Notes: generated by a model from the sequence alone, not told the origin. Positions 17,401-26,216 are shown, numbered from the stretch's first letter. The stretch: DNA of 37,839 bases from Treponema sp. (GCA_009784975.1 WQXG01000031.1:1-37839), one strand, 5' to 3'. Program-made: numbers and translations.

Positions 17401-18596
17401 CTTTAGAATATATTGTAGGAATAAGCAATGCAGGAGCAAGTTTTACCCAGCCCCAGCATTCCAGACGCTTTATTGAATTATGCGGTAGTATGCGTGATGA
17501 AAAAAGCCGCCCGCTTATGCTTGGATATATGCTGGACATGGTAAGAATGTTTAGTGTTAGCCGAGGCGAATCAGCAGATTTAAATTCCAGATTCGCCGAA
17601 TTGGTTACATGGTACAGCGGCGGCATTATCAATTCTTATGACAGCAACAGCGGAGATGCTAACTGGGGTATTGATGGTTATGAAATATTTGTTATGAATC
17701 GAAATATTGATGCAGGCTGGCATTCTATTCATGATAGATCCTACAACGATTCGCTAAAACAAGTTTATCAAAGTGTTGAATTTACTCCCAATAATACAAG
17801 ATCTGTTGCCAATGCAGTCGGTATCAACCGCAATCTGCTTTATGTGTGGCGGGATTACAAACATTTCTTTAAAGTACGCAGCTATGTTATGCATGATAAT
17901 GAAAAAGTATATTGTCCTGATCCGGCATGGACTTATCAATACAGATGGGGAACCACTGAAGCTGCGCATATTGCCGCTTCTAACCAAATGGAAAACGACT
18001 ATGTTAAATGGGGAGCACGGCAGGTAACAGCAAGAGAATTTGCTATAATTGCAACATTATATGTAGCCAGAGGCGTTGAAAGAAGAAGGAGCTCTTGGGC
18101 TAGTACTCTTTCCTGGGGATCAGCAAATGCATCCAGCAACATGGGCGGAAGTGGAAGTGTCAGCGATAGGTCTGATGCTGGAGTTACTAACAGGAGTTGG
18201 CGGTACCGAAACTATAAAGATGATCTGCAAGCTATAACCGGAGACTGGATGACATTCCTCACTGTTGATGGAAATATGTGGATGGGAACCCGAGCCTCTG
18301 GCTGGCCTAATTCTTATGGGAGAGGAACTTTTGAAACTTATCGTGAAGAAAGACTGTGGATAACCGGACCTTGGGATACACCAGGTTTATACAACGGAGC
18401 TATACATTATGGCGGACAACCATTGAATAGAAATATTTCCCGAACAAGTAGTAATGGTGAGATATATGTAATATATCCTTCCGGGACGGCGCAACAAACT
18501 GTCGTAGTACATGGTGAGAACGATACCCCGTTAGCATGGGATTACGGTTCGGTTACTAATGGCCGCCACCGTTTAGGCGAAAATCCCTGGAGATAA
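14475..18596 (+). CDS. giant Fn3-like lipoprotein, paralogue of the 1305-aa protein
   Basis: 1373 aa. The lipobox is LFSSC (C18). A short Gly/Thr-rich spacer is followed by an Fn3-like domain (GVPENVLATHGEKRNITLSWNPVPNAALYYIYRA) and several more up to about residue 1000, with motifs such as YRIKYRYTGDTNF and IDISWDHVYGAGGYYIFRRQFNMNN that also occur in the 9408 protein. From about 1015 (YMLDMVRMFSVSRGE) to the end it matches the C-terminal module of that protein: RDYKHFFKVRSYVM, YVKWGARQ, VDGNMWM, YPSGT-QQT and the end ENPWR. The F5/8C-like and FIVAR parts are absent. It appears to be a surface-exposed binding or scaffold protein. Duplication within the operon is evident. GAGAGG precedes the start. 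Confidence 0.78.
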   Translation: MRKTWYALIAVLFLFSSCQEDFVSIPFIPDGGAQGGGTTTGTMGVPENVLATHGEKRNITLSWNPVPNAALYYIYRANSPLDNFIRCAETDLNQFTLTVLPGSSIYYSVSSVSLTGIESARSNFIMGTSLAQPVISDITDISESGASVTWYMENVSSNTYKNNLLYTVYCFNGGTEVAQIVLDAAEILENRAVFSDLNANTRYEYQVEAYLRSDQSNSEKSDKMDAATARRFRPGPPLELRAARGTAVNKIEVSFELPDIVDIALGENRFDPKPLYFTISKRLYSESGNNEYQLVCQYFGTITENAAGKAGGKTFDSIYMPGDVVTWEDTNVIRGVLYEYLVQSYVDDVPRIISSDASRVSATGWSLGEGELSYGKPVYTLGGALYEDAKLPLVFEFDDKDIIYTYTVVAKVEPLGDENDNEPDAEFEIKSEPLSYPEAAEYVLRMDLSGKSTETNPGRGIYSVEIEIGLPGGNIIYTFKALGSVQISEDTQPIVVENFHIQDGYTDRFVLIWDNYANRKYDIYQSENGTDWNWIGSENNDPNDEDENVILNYTYTVSGQSSGIVRYFRIRPSRPVNDGDFKAGQLVFAPAARTLGIPVLSLGGGTSYSVITPTWTDAQKADTYRIKYRYTGDTNFTTAAEVKKNELSVDANGRFRYAFNPEGFNDAAKSGKEIQIEVDALNEGLREIIGGGEIATSSQEDIRTKLVGPAELKLTVSKAAFATEIDISWDHVYGAGGYYIFRRQFNMNNSAEEGTEAVVYYVPASSSANITGKNLETDASNARADTTTVKAAITFASSRYKLMDRFLTDAEYESPAYSRHSLAYRNQQNNMAQGMSYRYFVVPVIVRDNVPEPLASIEFNYAEDGNRKNTNITSYTIRENGTDIQYSGAAVFEQDGFTIGFGQNVVATKGTYSSSGNVNNGIRVTWDPPPRLSGVAGFTPRYTVYRKETNSSLWVPVTTVDNREYIETSVDLRGKALEYIVGISNAGASFTQPQHSRRFIELCGSMRDEKSRPLMLGYMLDMVRMFSVSRGESADLNSRFAELVTWYSGGIINSYDSNSGDANWGIDGYEIFVMNRNIDAGWHSIHDRSYNDSLKQVYQSVEFTPNNTRSVANAVGINRNLLYVWRDYKHFFKVRSYVMHDNEKVYCPDPAWTYQYRWGTTEAAHIAASNQMENDYVKWGARQVTAREFAIIATLYVARGVERRRSSWASTLSWGSANASSNMGGSGSVSDRSDAGVTNRSWRYRNYKDDLQAITGDWMTFLTVDGNMWMGTRASGWPNSYGRGTFETYREERLWITGPWDTPGLYNGAIHYGGQPLNRNISRTSSNGEIYVIYPSGTAQQTVVVHGENDTPLAWDYGSVTNGRHRLGENPWR

Positions 18597-18598
18597 CC

Positions 18599-20839
18599 AT
18601 GAATAACCTCCGTGCCTTTGTGCCTTTGTGTGAGATAAAAGGGAAAAACATCATTCTCGTAATATTAGCGGTACTGATGCTATCCTCCTGCGCAGAAATG
18701 TTTCAGGAAAAAATTTCCTTTGGTAACACTGGTGCTCCGGGCTCGCTGGATGATCTGTTCAGGACAGATGATGAAATAACAAAACTTTTACCGCCGGAAC
18801 AATTGTTTGTTGCTTCTTATTATTCATCTTCGGAAATTCGTCTTACATGGACGCCGGTACGGGGCGCCGCATACTATATGCTTGAACGCGCGGTAATGCC
18901 GCAGATTCCTGAATTAAATGCATGGGAAGATCCTGAAGACGGTGATTTTGAACCGTTGGATCGTTTTGTGTACGAAACATCGTATACCGATGAAATATTA
19001 AGAAATCCCGTACTGGATTCTATTGAGTATCAAAATAAATATTTTTACCGCGTGTCCGCTTTTAACACGGCAAGAAAATATGAGGAAAGTGAGCCTACTT
19101 CGCCGCAATCTGCAATGTTATTTCGTGCTCCAACCGGCCTTAGAGCTTCTGCCGGAACTTCGGTAGATAATGTGGATTTGCGCTGGGAACGCGCGGAAGG
19201 CGCGGTGTCTTATGAAATATGGAGAAGCGATCTGCCTAACGGCGCTTCTGCCACCATGCTTGGAACGGTTCCGGGAAATCAAATATGGTTTTTAAACAGG
19301 GTCAGCGCAGCAGAGCAAGGTAAAGATTTTTACTACATGGTAATTGCCAGAAATAGTTTTGGTAACAGAACTTTGCAGACAAGACCCGCTTATGGTTATG
19401 CACGGGTGTTTGGTTCTCCTGATAAGCCAGCCAATGTTAAGCTTCAGGAAAATTCGGGAAGAGGACACTCCAGAAACGAAATAAAAATTCAGTGGGATGC
19501 CGCCAATGAGCCGGATGTTTACTATGCGGTTTTCCGGTACAGTTCTGTTGATTCATCATTAACCAGACTTACTGAAAAAACTGAAAGTACAACATGGTCT
19601 GATACTATGGGGCTAAGACCGGGTATTTTTTACTATTACCGTGTTCAGGCAATAGTTGATGATATCAGTTCAGGCAGGGCGCTAAGAAGTGAATTTTCTT
19701 CGCCGTATCCGGAAGGTTTTGTTTTAAGCAGCCCCGAGACGGTAATTGCGGAAAGAGACGGGAATAACATCATTGTAAAATGGATGCCTGCTATCGGCAA
19801 TGAAAACGAACGTATATGGTACAAATACAATGTTTATTCAGATGCCGGTCTTACCGGAGCTTTCGCAAATCTTGTAGAGGGAAATGTTGAGCCCTTAACC
19901 GATGCGCAGGGGTATGTTTCCGCAGAACTGACAGGAATTCCCTATGGACATACTTTTTTCAGAGTAACTACTATAAATGCGGCTGGTTCAGAAAGCGACA
20001 GAAGTTTGATAGTATCCCCCGCGCCTGCAGCAGCAGTCATTGTTGATGCAAGCCGTCATGCTTTTATAGAGAATGCTTCGGCAAATTCAAGCGGTGTGTT
20101 CCCTGTTAGAATCACCTGGAAAAAACCGGAAAATGATACTCCTGCTTTTTATCATGTGCAAAGATCGACAAGATCCGGCACAGGATTTTCCCGCGTTAAC
20201 GAAATTGCATTGAATGCAAACGGTCCCTGGTCTGATGTTTATTTCTATGATGCCGGAACGGGTGTTTATACATTCATCGACAGAAACGATCAGGCAAGAG
20301 TTGGCAGAAAATACTATTACCGCGTGCTCTCCCTTAATCAGCTTGAACAGGGAAATTTCCCCTCAGATGAAAGAACAGGCTGGGGCGCTTTAACTTATGT
20401 TCAGTACATGCTGGAATACAACAGAACAATGAAATCTGCGCTTAGAAAATTGACTCTTATGCACAGACCCGGCAGTACGGATAAACTTGGTACAGAAACA
20501 AGAAACGGTTCTATTAGCGGAACTATCTATTATAATGCATCACTTGCCGGCCTTGGAGCACGGATTATTATTCGGTTAACTAACTATGCAGATTTTTATA
20601 TAGAAAACGATCCGGTGAACGGCGTTTATTTTACCATCAGCGGCGAATCCAACACTTCGGCAAACATGAGTGCAAACGGAAGCATGGACGGAACAGTGAC
20701 CGCTACGGGAATGTATCCCGGCAGGGTATTCTACGACAGAGTCGAAATCAGAGGCGGCGCCGCCGCAGGCGGTACCTACGGTATTCAGCAGGACGGCTTC
20801 CCGCGCGGAGAAGTTTCCTGGACAGTCGGAGAACAGTAA
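18599..20839 (+). CDS. Fn3-like surface lipoprotein, 746 aa
   Basis: The lipobox is LSSC (C31), preceded by the repeat-encoded n-region LRAFVPLCEIKGK. Five Fn3-like domains follow: about residues 60-150 (SSSEIRLTWTPVRGAAYYMLERA), 155-245 (VDLRWERAEGAVSYEIWRS), 250-345 (IKIQWDAANEPDVYYAVFRY), 355-460 and 480-600. The last 140 residues are beta-rich (SISGTIYYNASLAGLGARIIIRLTNYADFYI) and may be a short relative of the C-terminal module in the two giant proteins; this is a weak impression. The start lies 2 bases after the 14475 gene and uses the GGAG within its TGGAGA end codons. Last gene of the operon; no clear terminator follows. A surface location is inferred. Confidence 0.75.
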   Translation: MNNLRAFVPLCEIKGKNIILVILAVLMLSSCAEMFQEKISFGNTGAPGSLDDLFRTDDEITKLLPPEQLFVASYYSSSEIRLTWTPVRGAAYYMLERAVMPQIPELNAWEDPEDGDFEPLDRFVYETSYTDEILRNPVLDSIEYQNKYFYRVSAFNTARKYEESEPTSPQSAMLFRAPTGLRASAGTSVDNVDLRWERAEGAVSYEIWRSDLPNGASATMLGTVPGNQIWFLNRVSAAEQGKDFYYMVIARNSFGNRTLQTRPAYGYARVFGSPDKPANVKLQENSGRGHSRNEIKIQWDAANEPDVYYAVFRYSSVDSSLTRLTEKTESTTWSDTMGLRPGIFYYYRVQAIVDDISSGRALRSEFSSPYPEGFVLSSPETVIAERDGNNIIVKWMPAIGNENERIWYKYNVYSDAGLTGAFANLVEGNVEPLTDAQGYVSAELTGIPYGHTFFRVTTINAAGSESDRSLIVSPAPAAAVIVDASRHAFIENASANSSGVFPVRITWKKPENDTPAFYHVQRSTRSGTGFSRVNEIALNANGPWSDVYFYDAGTGVYTFIDRNDQARVGRKYYYRVLSLNQLEQGNFPSDERTGWGALTYVQYMLEYNRTMKSALRKLTLMHRPGSTDKLGTETRNGSISGTIYYNASLAGLGARIIIRLTNYADFYIENDPVNGVYFTISGESNTSANMSANGSMDGTVTATGMYPGRVFYDRVEIRGGAAAGGTYGIQQDGFPRGEVSWTVGEQ
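18607..18646 (+). repeat. 40-base repeat, copy 2, inside a signal-peptide coding region
   Basis: Identical to 13345-13384 and in the same reading frame. The spacing from the start codon differs (4 bases here, 14 in copy 1), so the translated n-regions differ by a few residues before RAFVPLCEIKGK. Confidence 0.9.
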
Positions 20840-20878
20840 GCGGAGGCCTTTAAAGAAGGCAACCAAAAACGAAGCGAT

Positions 20879-21646
20879 CTACTTTCTCTCCCACAAGGTG
20901 TGGGCTGCTGCGAGCAGCCTTTCGTCCTTGTTGCTTCTCATTGTATGCAGGAACTCTTTTTGAGCCCCGGAATCGTCGGCTTCGTTTTTGTTGTAAACCC
21001 GTATTTTTTCGCCGTAAATTGCCTCTGAAAAAAATCTTGCGTTTATTCTCTTTAAAAAATAGTTGTCCAGTATTTCATCCGGGATTGATTCAATCAGCCA
21101 GTGAAAATACCTGATATTATTGACATGTTTGTAATTATCAACATCCGATTTGTGTATATCATATTCCTGCTGATGCTCCAGAGGGTTAGCTGCGTCGTTT
21201 AGAACTTTTATTTTTTCTGTATCGAATTCCTGGGATATTTCCGGATTTGTGCCCCATTTAATTTTTATTTCATCAAAAATGGGAGCCGGTTTTCTTTTTT
21301 CAATATCATAATATACCCATATTCCTTTTGCCCTGCCGATTATATTTCCCCAATTGTCATAAATGATATTTTCCCTGTATCCTCTGACCAATGTATATTT
21401 TGATAACCATGTTCTTATTAGAATTTCTTCCTTGTATTTGGGATATCTAATCATATCAATTGATCCGGCTGTTAATACCCAGCCTATGTTCTGGCTTTTA
21501 AGATTGTACAAACAATAATCAATGTCGTGGCAATGATCCGCCGCGGTTTCTTCCAATAGTGTTAAAATAGTTAATGGGGATGCAACCCCATATTTATTCA
21601 TGGCAAAATAACCAAGTTCGAATTTTTTGTCAAAATAATTTTTCAT
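20879..21646 (-). CDS. acyl-ACP thioesterase
   Basis: 255 aa with a double hot-dog fold of the acyl-ACP thioesterase family (FatA/FatB-like bacterial members). It would release free fatty acids from acyl carrier protein in the cytoplasm. The first hot-dog covers about 5-135 (ELGYFAMNKYGVASPLTILTLLEETAADHCHDIDYCL, GWVLTAGSIDMIRYPKYKEEILIRTW). The second, from about 160, holds the active-site signature DVDNYKHVNNIRYFHW (168-183) with the conserved Asp, His and Asn, followed by the conserved Glu (LIESIP). The length is normal for bacterial members. AGGAG lies about 12 bases before the start. It is convergent with the surface operon, and its upstream neighbour on the same strand is the GH94 gene, 64 bases away. 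Confidence 0.88.
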   Translation of the reverse strand: MKNYFDKKFELGYFAMNKYGVASPLTILTLLEETAADHCHDIDYCLYNLKSQNIGWVLTAGSIDMIRYPKYKEEILIRTWLSKYTLVRGYRENIIYDNWGNIIGRAKGIWVYYDIEKRKPAPIFDEIKIKWGTNPEISQEFDTEKIKVLNDAANPLEHQQEYDIHKSDVDNYKHVNNIRYFHWLIESIPDEILDNYFLKRINARFFSEAIYGEKIRVYNKNEADDSGAQKEFLHTMRSNKDERLLAAAHTLWERK

Positions 21647-21710
21647 TTTATATCTGCAGCTCCTGTATATTATGACACAAGCTGCATGAAAAAGTTGCTA
21701 AGAGCAGAAA

Positions 21711-24101
21711 TTACATTTCCAGGACTATATCATTTTCTGCCTGTAATATTGATGCCGGGATGTAGCAGCCCTCCATTGCTGCTCCGTTTACCGTTAGTTT
21801 TCTGCAGCCGTATTCGCGTCCGTCCGGGTTATTTACTTTTATGTTAAGTTTGCAGCTGCGGAAAACTTTTTCCATTGTAAAGGATTTCCAGTTCGCAGGA
21901 ATTGCGGGGGAAAGACTTAATCCCTCTATATCCGGCCTTAATCCCAAAATGCCTTCTGCGCAGCCAACCATAACTGTGCTCGCAGTGCCTGTCAGCCAGT
22001 GAACATGACTGCGTCCCTCAAACGGGCTGTCTGTGCTTTCTGTAAATTGCGAATAAACATAAGGCTCCTGCAGGCGGATTTCTGCAATGTCGTTTTGAGC
22101 GGCAGGACAGCTTTCCAGATAGTATTCCAATGCGCGCTCGCCGCGTCCCAGAAGCGCTTCGGCAAGAATCAGCCAGCCTTGTGATTGCAGAAAAATACCG
22201 CCGTTTTCTTTGGTAGACGGATTAAATAAAAGCGCAAGCGCTCCGTCAAAAGCATGTTTGCGGAATGAAGGCGACATTAATCGCGCGCCGTATTTTGTGT
22301 TTAATTCCCTGTGTACCAGATCGAGAATCGCCTTGCCGCGTGTTTCGTCTGCAAAGCCGGAAATTACAGCCCAGCTTTGCGGGTTAAGCCATAAACCGGC
22401 TTCCTTGTCAGAAGGTTTTCCGACAACTATATCTTTCTCGGTTATGCCGCGCACAAAACGATCGGTATCCCAGCATTTTTCTTCCATGATTCTTCCAAAT
22501 CGTTTTTTTAATTCTGTCATTTTTTCTTCTGTTGCGCTGTCTTTTTTATATTTTGCAAAACGAATCATTATCTCAAATGCATAGTAAAGCTGAAACGCGA
22601 CAAATACGGAAACTCCGTTTGCACCTAACCGCAGACAGTCATTCCAGTCGGCATGAAGTCCTGCGGGCAGACCGTGTATCCCCAAATGATTCAGCGAAAA
22701 ATCAATTGCCTTTAACAGGTGATTAAACATGGTGTCTTTGCCTTCATCTGCATACGGAATAACTTCGTCCAACAGGGCAGTGTTGCCGGTTTCGGCAATA
22801 TACTTCCATACGGTTGGGAAAAGCCACAATGCATCATCTGCGCGGTAGGATGGGTGTCCTGTTTCCTTGCGGTAGGATTCATCTTCCGGTTTGTTTTCAT
22901 TTCCCGGATTGTGATTGTACTTTACAAGAGGAAGCGCGCCGCCGTGGTTTACCTGCGCGGAAACCATGAACCTGATTTTTTCCAGAGCCATGTCCGGATC
23001 AAGATGGATGATGCCCTGAATATCCTGCACTGTGTCGCGGTAGCCGTAGCCGTTGCGCTGACCGCAGTACACGAGAGAGGCAGCGCGCGACCATACAAAT
23101 GTTATAAAGCACTGATATGCATTCCATGTATTGATCATATTGTTAAAGTTTTCATTTGGGGTTGTTACTTTAAGATTATCCAGTTTACTGTGCCAGTATT
23201 TTTTAAGTTCTGCAATTTCACGTTCCGGCAAAGATGTATCTTCATAGCGGGAGATTATTTCATTTGCCTGTGTTTCGCGTTTTTGCCCCATAAGAAAAAC
23301 AAACTCGCTGCTTTGACCGGGAGCAAGTTCAAGAATAGTGTGCAGAGCGCCGCAGGGATTCATGTTGTAATTGAGAGTGCCGTCGAGTACGCCTTTTTCT
23401 ACGGATACAGGATTTCCGTAATCACGGTAGCTGCCCAAAAAAGCCGCGCGGTCTCCGCAGTAACTTTCAACCTTTGCGCCTGCAAGACCGAAAAAACGTG
23501 TTTCTACGCGGCTTTCGTTGACGGCGTTCAGGCAGTTTTCGTTAATCGTTTGCAAAATAAATTTTTCTTTAAAATAGGTGCGGGTAATAAATTGAGTATA
23601 TTGAAGGTTAACCTGATCCTGTTCGTAATAACTGTCGCAGGTAAATTCAACAAAACCAAATATCGATATTTTGCGGGTTTTTGATCCTTTGTTTGTAACT
23701 CTGCATTTCCAAACTTCGTAATCTGCATTATGCGGCACATAATAGCAGACTAGGGATTGTATATCCCTGTACTCTGCTTCGATAAAAGTGTAACCTGTGC
23801 CGTGCCGGCAGACAGATTTGTATTGGTCAAGCGGTTTGCCGACAGGCTGCCAGGAGGCTGACCAGTAATCGCCGGTATCATCGCGAAGATAAATGTAGCG
23901 TCCCGGTCGATCCTGTTCGTTAAAACGATAGCGGATCAATCTGCCTGCCGCTCCGCTTTTTACAAAGCTGTATCCGCCTGCATTGTTCGAAATAATCGCT
24001 CCATAGGCAGGAGAGCCCAGATAATTCGCCCATGGCGCGGGTGTATCAGGTCTATTTATTATATACTCGCGTTTTTCCGGATTAAAATGCCCATACTGCA
24101 T
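21711..24101 (-). CDS. GH94 glycoside phosphorylase, cellobiose phosphorylase type
   Basis: 796 aa, the length of single-domain-set cellobiose phosphorylases. These split cellobiose with phosphate into glucose 1-phosphate and glucose in the cytoplasm. The start MQYGHFNPEKREYIINRPDTPAPWANYLGS is family-like. RNGYGYRDTVQDIQG begins the (alpha/alpha)6 barrel, and GLPAGLHADWNDCL (around residue 485) holds the general acid Asp. The C-terminal HWLTGTASTVMVG is the phosphate-site region. AAGGAGG stands before the start. No signal peptide. Cellodextrin, laminaribiose or chitobiose specificity cannot be excluded. The gene is alone, without a sugar transporter, but the GH26-like gene further on hints at use of plant polysaccharides. 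Confidence 0.87.
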   Translation of the reverse strand: MQYGHFNPEKREYIINRPDTPAPWANYLGSPAYGAIISNNAGGYSFVKSGAAGRLIRYRFNEQDRPGRYIYLRDDTGDYWSASWQPVGKPLDQYKSVCRHGTGYTFIEAEYRDIQSLVCYYVPHNADYEVWKCRVTNKGSKTRKISIFGFVEFTCDSYYEQDQVNLQYTQFITRTYFKEKFILQTINENCLNAVNESRVETRFFGLAGAKVESYCGDRAAFLGSYRDYGNPVSVEKGVLDGTLNYNMNPCGALHTILELAPGQSSEFVFLMGQKRETQANEIISRYEDTSLPEREIAELKKYWHSKLDNLKVTTPNENFNNMINTWNAYQCFITFVWSRAASLVYCGQRNGYGYRDTVQDIQGIIHLDPDMALEKIRFMVSAQVNHGGALPLVKYNHNPGNENKPEDESYRKETGHPSYRADDALWLFPTVWKYIAETGNTALLDEVIPYADEGKDTMFNHLLKAIDFSLNHLGIHGLPAGLHADWNDCLRLGANGVSVFVAFQLYYAFEIMIRFAKYKKDSATEEKMTELKKRFGRIMEEKCWDTDRFVRGITEKDIVVGKPSDKEAGLWLNPQSWAVISGFADETRGKAILDLVHRELNTKYGARLMSPSFRKHAFDGALALLFNPSTKENGGIFLQSQGWLILAEALLGRGERALEYYLESCPAAQNDIAEIRLQEPYVYSQFTESTDSPFEGRSHVHWLTGTASTVMVGCAEGILGLRPDIEGLSLSPAIPANWKSFTMEKVFRSCKLNIKVNNPDGREYGCRKLTVNGAAMEGCYIPASILQAENDIVLEM

Positions 24102-24149
24102 TCAAAACCTCCTTGATTTACTTGCAAGAATCATTTTATCATAAAGTTA

Positions 24150-26177
24150 ATGGATTTAGAACAGGAAGAAGCTCTTTATGAATTTCTGGAAAATACGACC
24201 GAACCTTTTACATTGGATGAAATTACCATCTATGTGCAGGCTGCGGGGCAAAAGCGCAATAAAAAGCTTAAAACAGAAATAGAAGATTATCTTGATACTC
24301 GGAAGATTGCCTTTAAGCAGGATAACCGGCATTGGGTTTCCCGCAGAGCCTGTTTTGAATCTGCCGTTTTTGCTATTACTCCTTCGCGGCTGGAACTGCT
24401 TAACGGAATATTGATCCCCGGTCACAGGTGCATCCCATTTGCAAACCCGCTGACTTTGCCGCATCGTTATAAATTTTACTGGAAAGGTAAACTTGTTCCG
24501 GAAACAACCACAGAAGCGCCGCCGGAAGATTTGTATCCCTATTACTGCCTTTACGGTGAGGAATTTGCTCCTCAGTATATTGCAAGGGATAATCCGGAAA
24601 ACGAAGATGCTTTTAATGCCGATCCGTACGAAGATCCGCCGGAAGTATCCATACATACGCTTGATATGCGCGTGGTATACCGTGAAAGCGGTTTTGTGCC
24701 GGGCGATCGTTTTGTTGTTCGTACAATAAATTGGAATGATTGTTGTTTTGAACTGACCAAATCAAAAAAAGATGATTGGTCTGGGGCTGAATTAAAAAAA
24801 TGGCTGGATGCTGCAGAAAGCGGTTTTGAGGATAGTTTTGCCTTGCTTGGTCCAGGGGCAAGCATGGAGGAACAATTTGCTTTTGCATACTGGTTCGGCG
24901 GCAAGCGAATGAGAGAGATACCGGCTTATTCGCTGGAAGAATTTATTTTTGAAAAAACCAATCGTATAGATATTGTGCCCTACGGTATCGAGTCGCGCTG
25001 CTGGTTTTCCGGCAAGGAAATTCCGGACAGCAAATATCTTCAGTGTTTTTCTGTTCTTCAGGACAGAACGCTTATAGAAGATATTTTATTCAGAAAAAAT
25101 ATACCCGTTTCTGAATATGTTATTCTTTCGTATATAAAGGATGCATTTTTCCGCAAAGAAAAAGATGCTGAAAAGGTGCTGCAGCGGCTTATTCCGCCGA
25201 TTGTGCCTCTTGATGATGCGGAATCCGATTTATTGTCAGATTATATTTATGACAGCATGAAAGATTTTCTGCCGGGATACTCGCCGTTTTTGGACAGGAA
25301 CGCAGGTCCTGTCAGACAGCGCGTTGCGGAACTGCACACTGCAATTATCGAACTTTCTACCAGATTGCAAAAAGGAGAAGTGGAAACAGCGTGGCTGCCA
25401 AAGCATACATTTATCGTACTTTCCCAGATACAGGGACATGCATCGGCTCTGCTGGAAGATCTTGCTTTTGATGAATATCCTTCTGAATCAGATATGTTTG
25501 CAATGGACAATTCTTTGGATAGCATGATTGACACCTACACGGATATTAAAGAGCTCATTAATGCCGCAATGGATAATTTTAGAAGGAGCACTTTTACAGT
25601 GATTCACGGCGGTAAAACTTCTTCGCAGTGGCGGGGGCAGCTGTGGCGGATGATTCAAATTAGCCTTACAGGACTTGATGTATGGCGGCGCGCGATTGTT
25701 TCTCATGATCACACAATGGAAGATCTTCATAGATTGATATGTATTGGAATGAGCTGGAGCGGTAATTTACGTTTTCGTTTTTATTGTGAAACTCCGGACG
25801 GCATTAAGGATTATTTGCACGATAAAATAAAATTAGGCGATGTTGATTTTAGGGGTAAAAAAGAACTTGTTTATGAATATGCAAAATGGAATGTAAAAAT
25901 TATCATAATGTCTTCTTATCAGCCTGCTATTAATGATGTAACGCGCTTTATTACAGGAGAAGGAAGCGCTCCGCCTGAACAGGTCGAAGGACCGCGTCAT
26001 TTTAAAAGATTGATAGGGGCGATTACCCCCGGTTCTCTTGAAATGGGCGATATTACAGAACAACAATCGGCGGGGGGTCCCCGGCAAGATTTGGGGCCGG
26101 CTTATATGCCGGGTGTTTTTGATCTGGAGAAAATGAACCGGGAATTACGCGCAGTTTTTCCGAATGAAGAAAAATAG
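24150..26177 (+). CDS. uncharacterised 675-aa cytoplasmic protein
   Basis: I do not recognise a family. There is no signal peptide or membrane segment. Residues about 5-65 could form a winged-helix-like domain (LYEFLENTTEPFTLDEITIYVQAAGQK ... DTRKIAFKQDNRHWVSR). About 65-130 and 165-200 look beta-rich (FAITPSRLELLNGILIPGHRCIPF; MRVVYRESGFVPGDRFVVRTINWNDCCFEL). The middle and C-terminal parts are mixed and acidic (pI visibly low) with many Trp and Asp/Glu. The gene is divergent from the GH94 gene with only 48 bases between and is followed 39 bases later by the hydrolase gene. The ribosome binding site is weak. The long intact frame and codon pattern like its neighbours make it a real gene. Confidence 0.75.
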   Translation: MDLEQEEALYEFLENTTEPFTLDEITIYVQAAGQKRNKKLKTEIEDYLDTRKIAFKQDNRHWVSRRACFESAVFAITPSRLELLNGILIPGHRCIPFANPLTLPHRYKFYWKGKLVPETTTEAPPEDLYPYYCLYGEEFAPQYIARDNPENEDAFNADPYEDPPEVSIHTLDMRVVYRESGFVPGDRFVVRTINWNDCCFELTKSKKDDWSGAELKKWLDAAESGFEDSFALLGPGASMEEQFAFAYWFGGKRMREIPAYSLEEFIFEKTNRIDIVPYGIESRCWFSGKEIPDSKYLQCFSVLQDRTLIEDILFRKNIPVSEYVILSYIKDAFFRKEKDAEKVLQRLIPPIVPLDDAESDLLSDYIYDSMKDFLPGYSPFLDRNAGPVRQRVAELHTAIIELSTRLQKGEVETAWLPKHTFIVLSQIQGHASALLEDLAFDEYPSESDMFAMDNSLDSMIDTYTDIKELINAAMDNFRRSTFTVIHGGKTSSQWRGQLWRMIQISLTGLDVWRRAIVSHDHTMEDLHRLICIGMSWSGNLRFRFYCETPDGIKDYLHDKIKLGDVDFRGKKELVYEYAKWNVKIIIMSSYQPAINDVTRFITGEGSAPPEQVEGPRHFKRLIGAITPGSLEMGDITEQQSAGGPRQDLGPAYMPGVFDLEKMNRELRAVFPNEEK

Positions 26178-26216
26178 CCTCTGGATTAAACATTGCTTTT
26201 GTGCTATTATGTCAGT

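Noticed and set aside
18599-20839. Calling the 746-aa protein a third copy of the giant C-terminal module
   Set aside because: By eye only scattered similarity is seen; the Fn3 domains are shared but the end differs and lacks PWR.
20846-20860. Terminator hairpin GCCTT-TAAAG-AAGGC after the surface operon
   Set aside because: The stem is only 5 bp and no T-run follows on either strand.
22532-22726. Small plus-strand frames opposite GH94 and similar short frames under the giant lipoproteins
   Set aside because: No start signals and no family likeness; they lie inside long convincing genes.
22719-23684. 321-codon open frame on the plus strand opposite the GH94 gene
   Set aside because: It is the antisense shadow of a well-conserved enzyme; the translation is Cys- and Phe-rich without family likeness and has no ribosome binding site.
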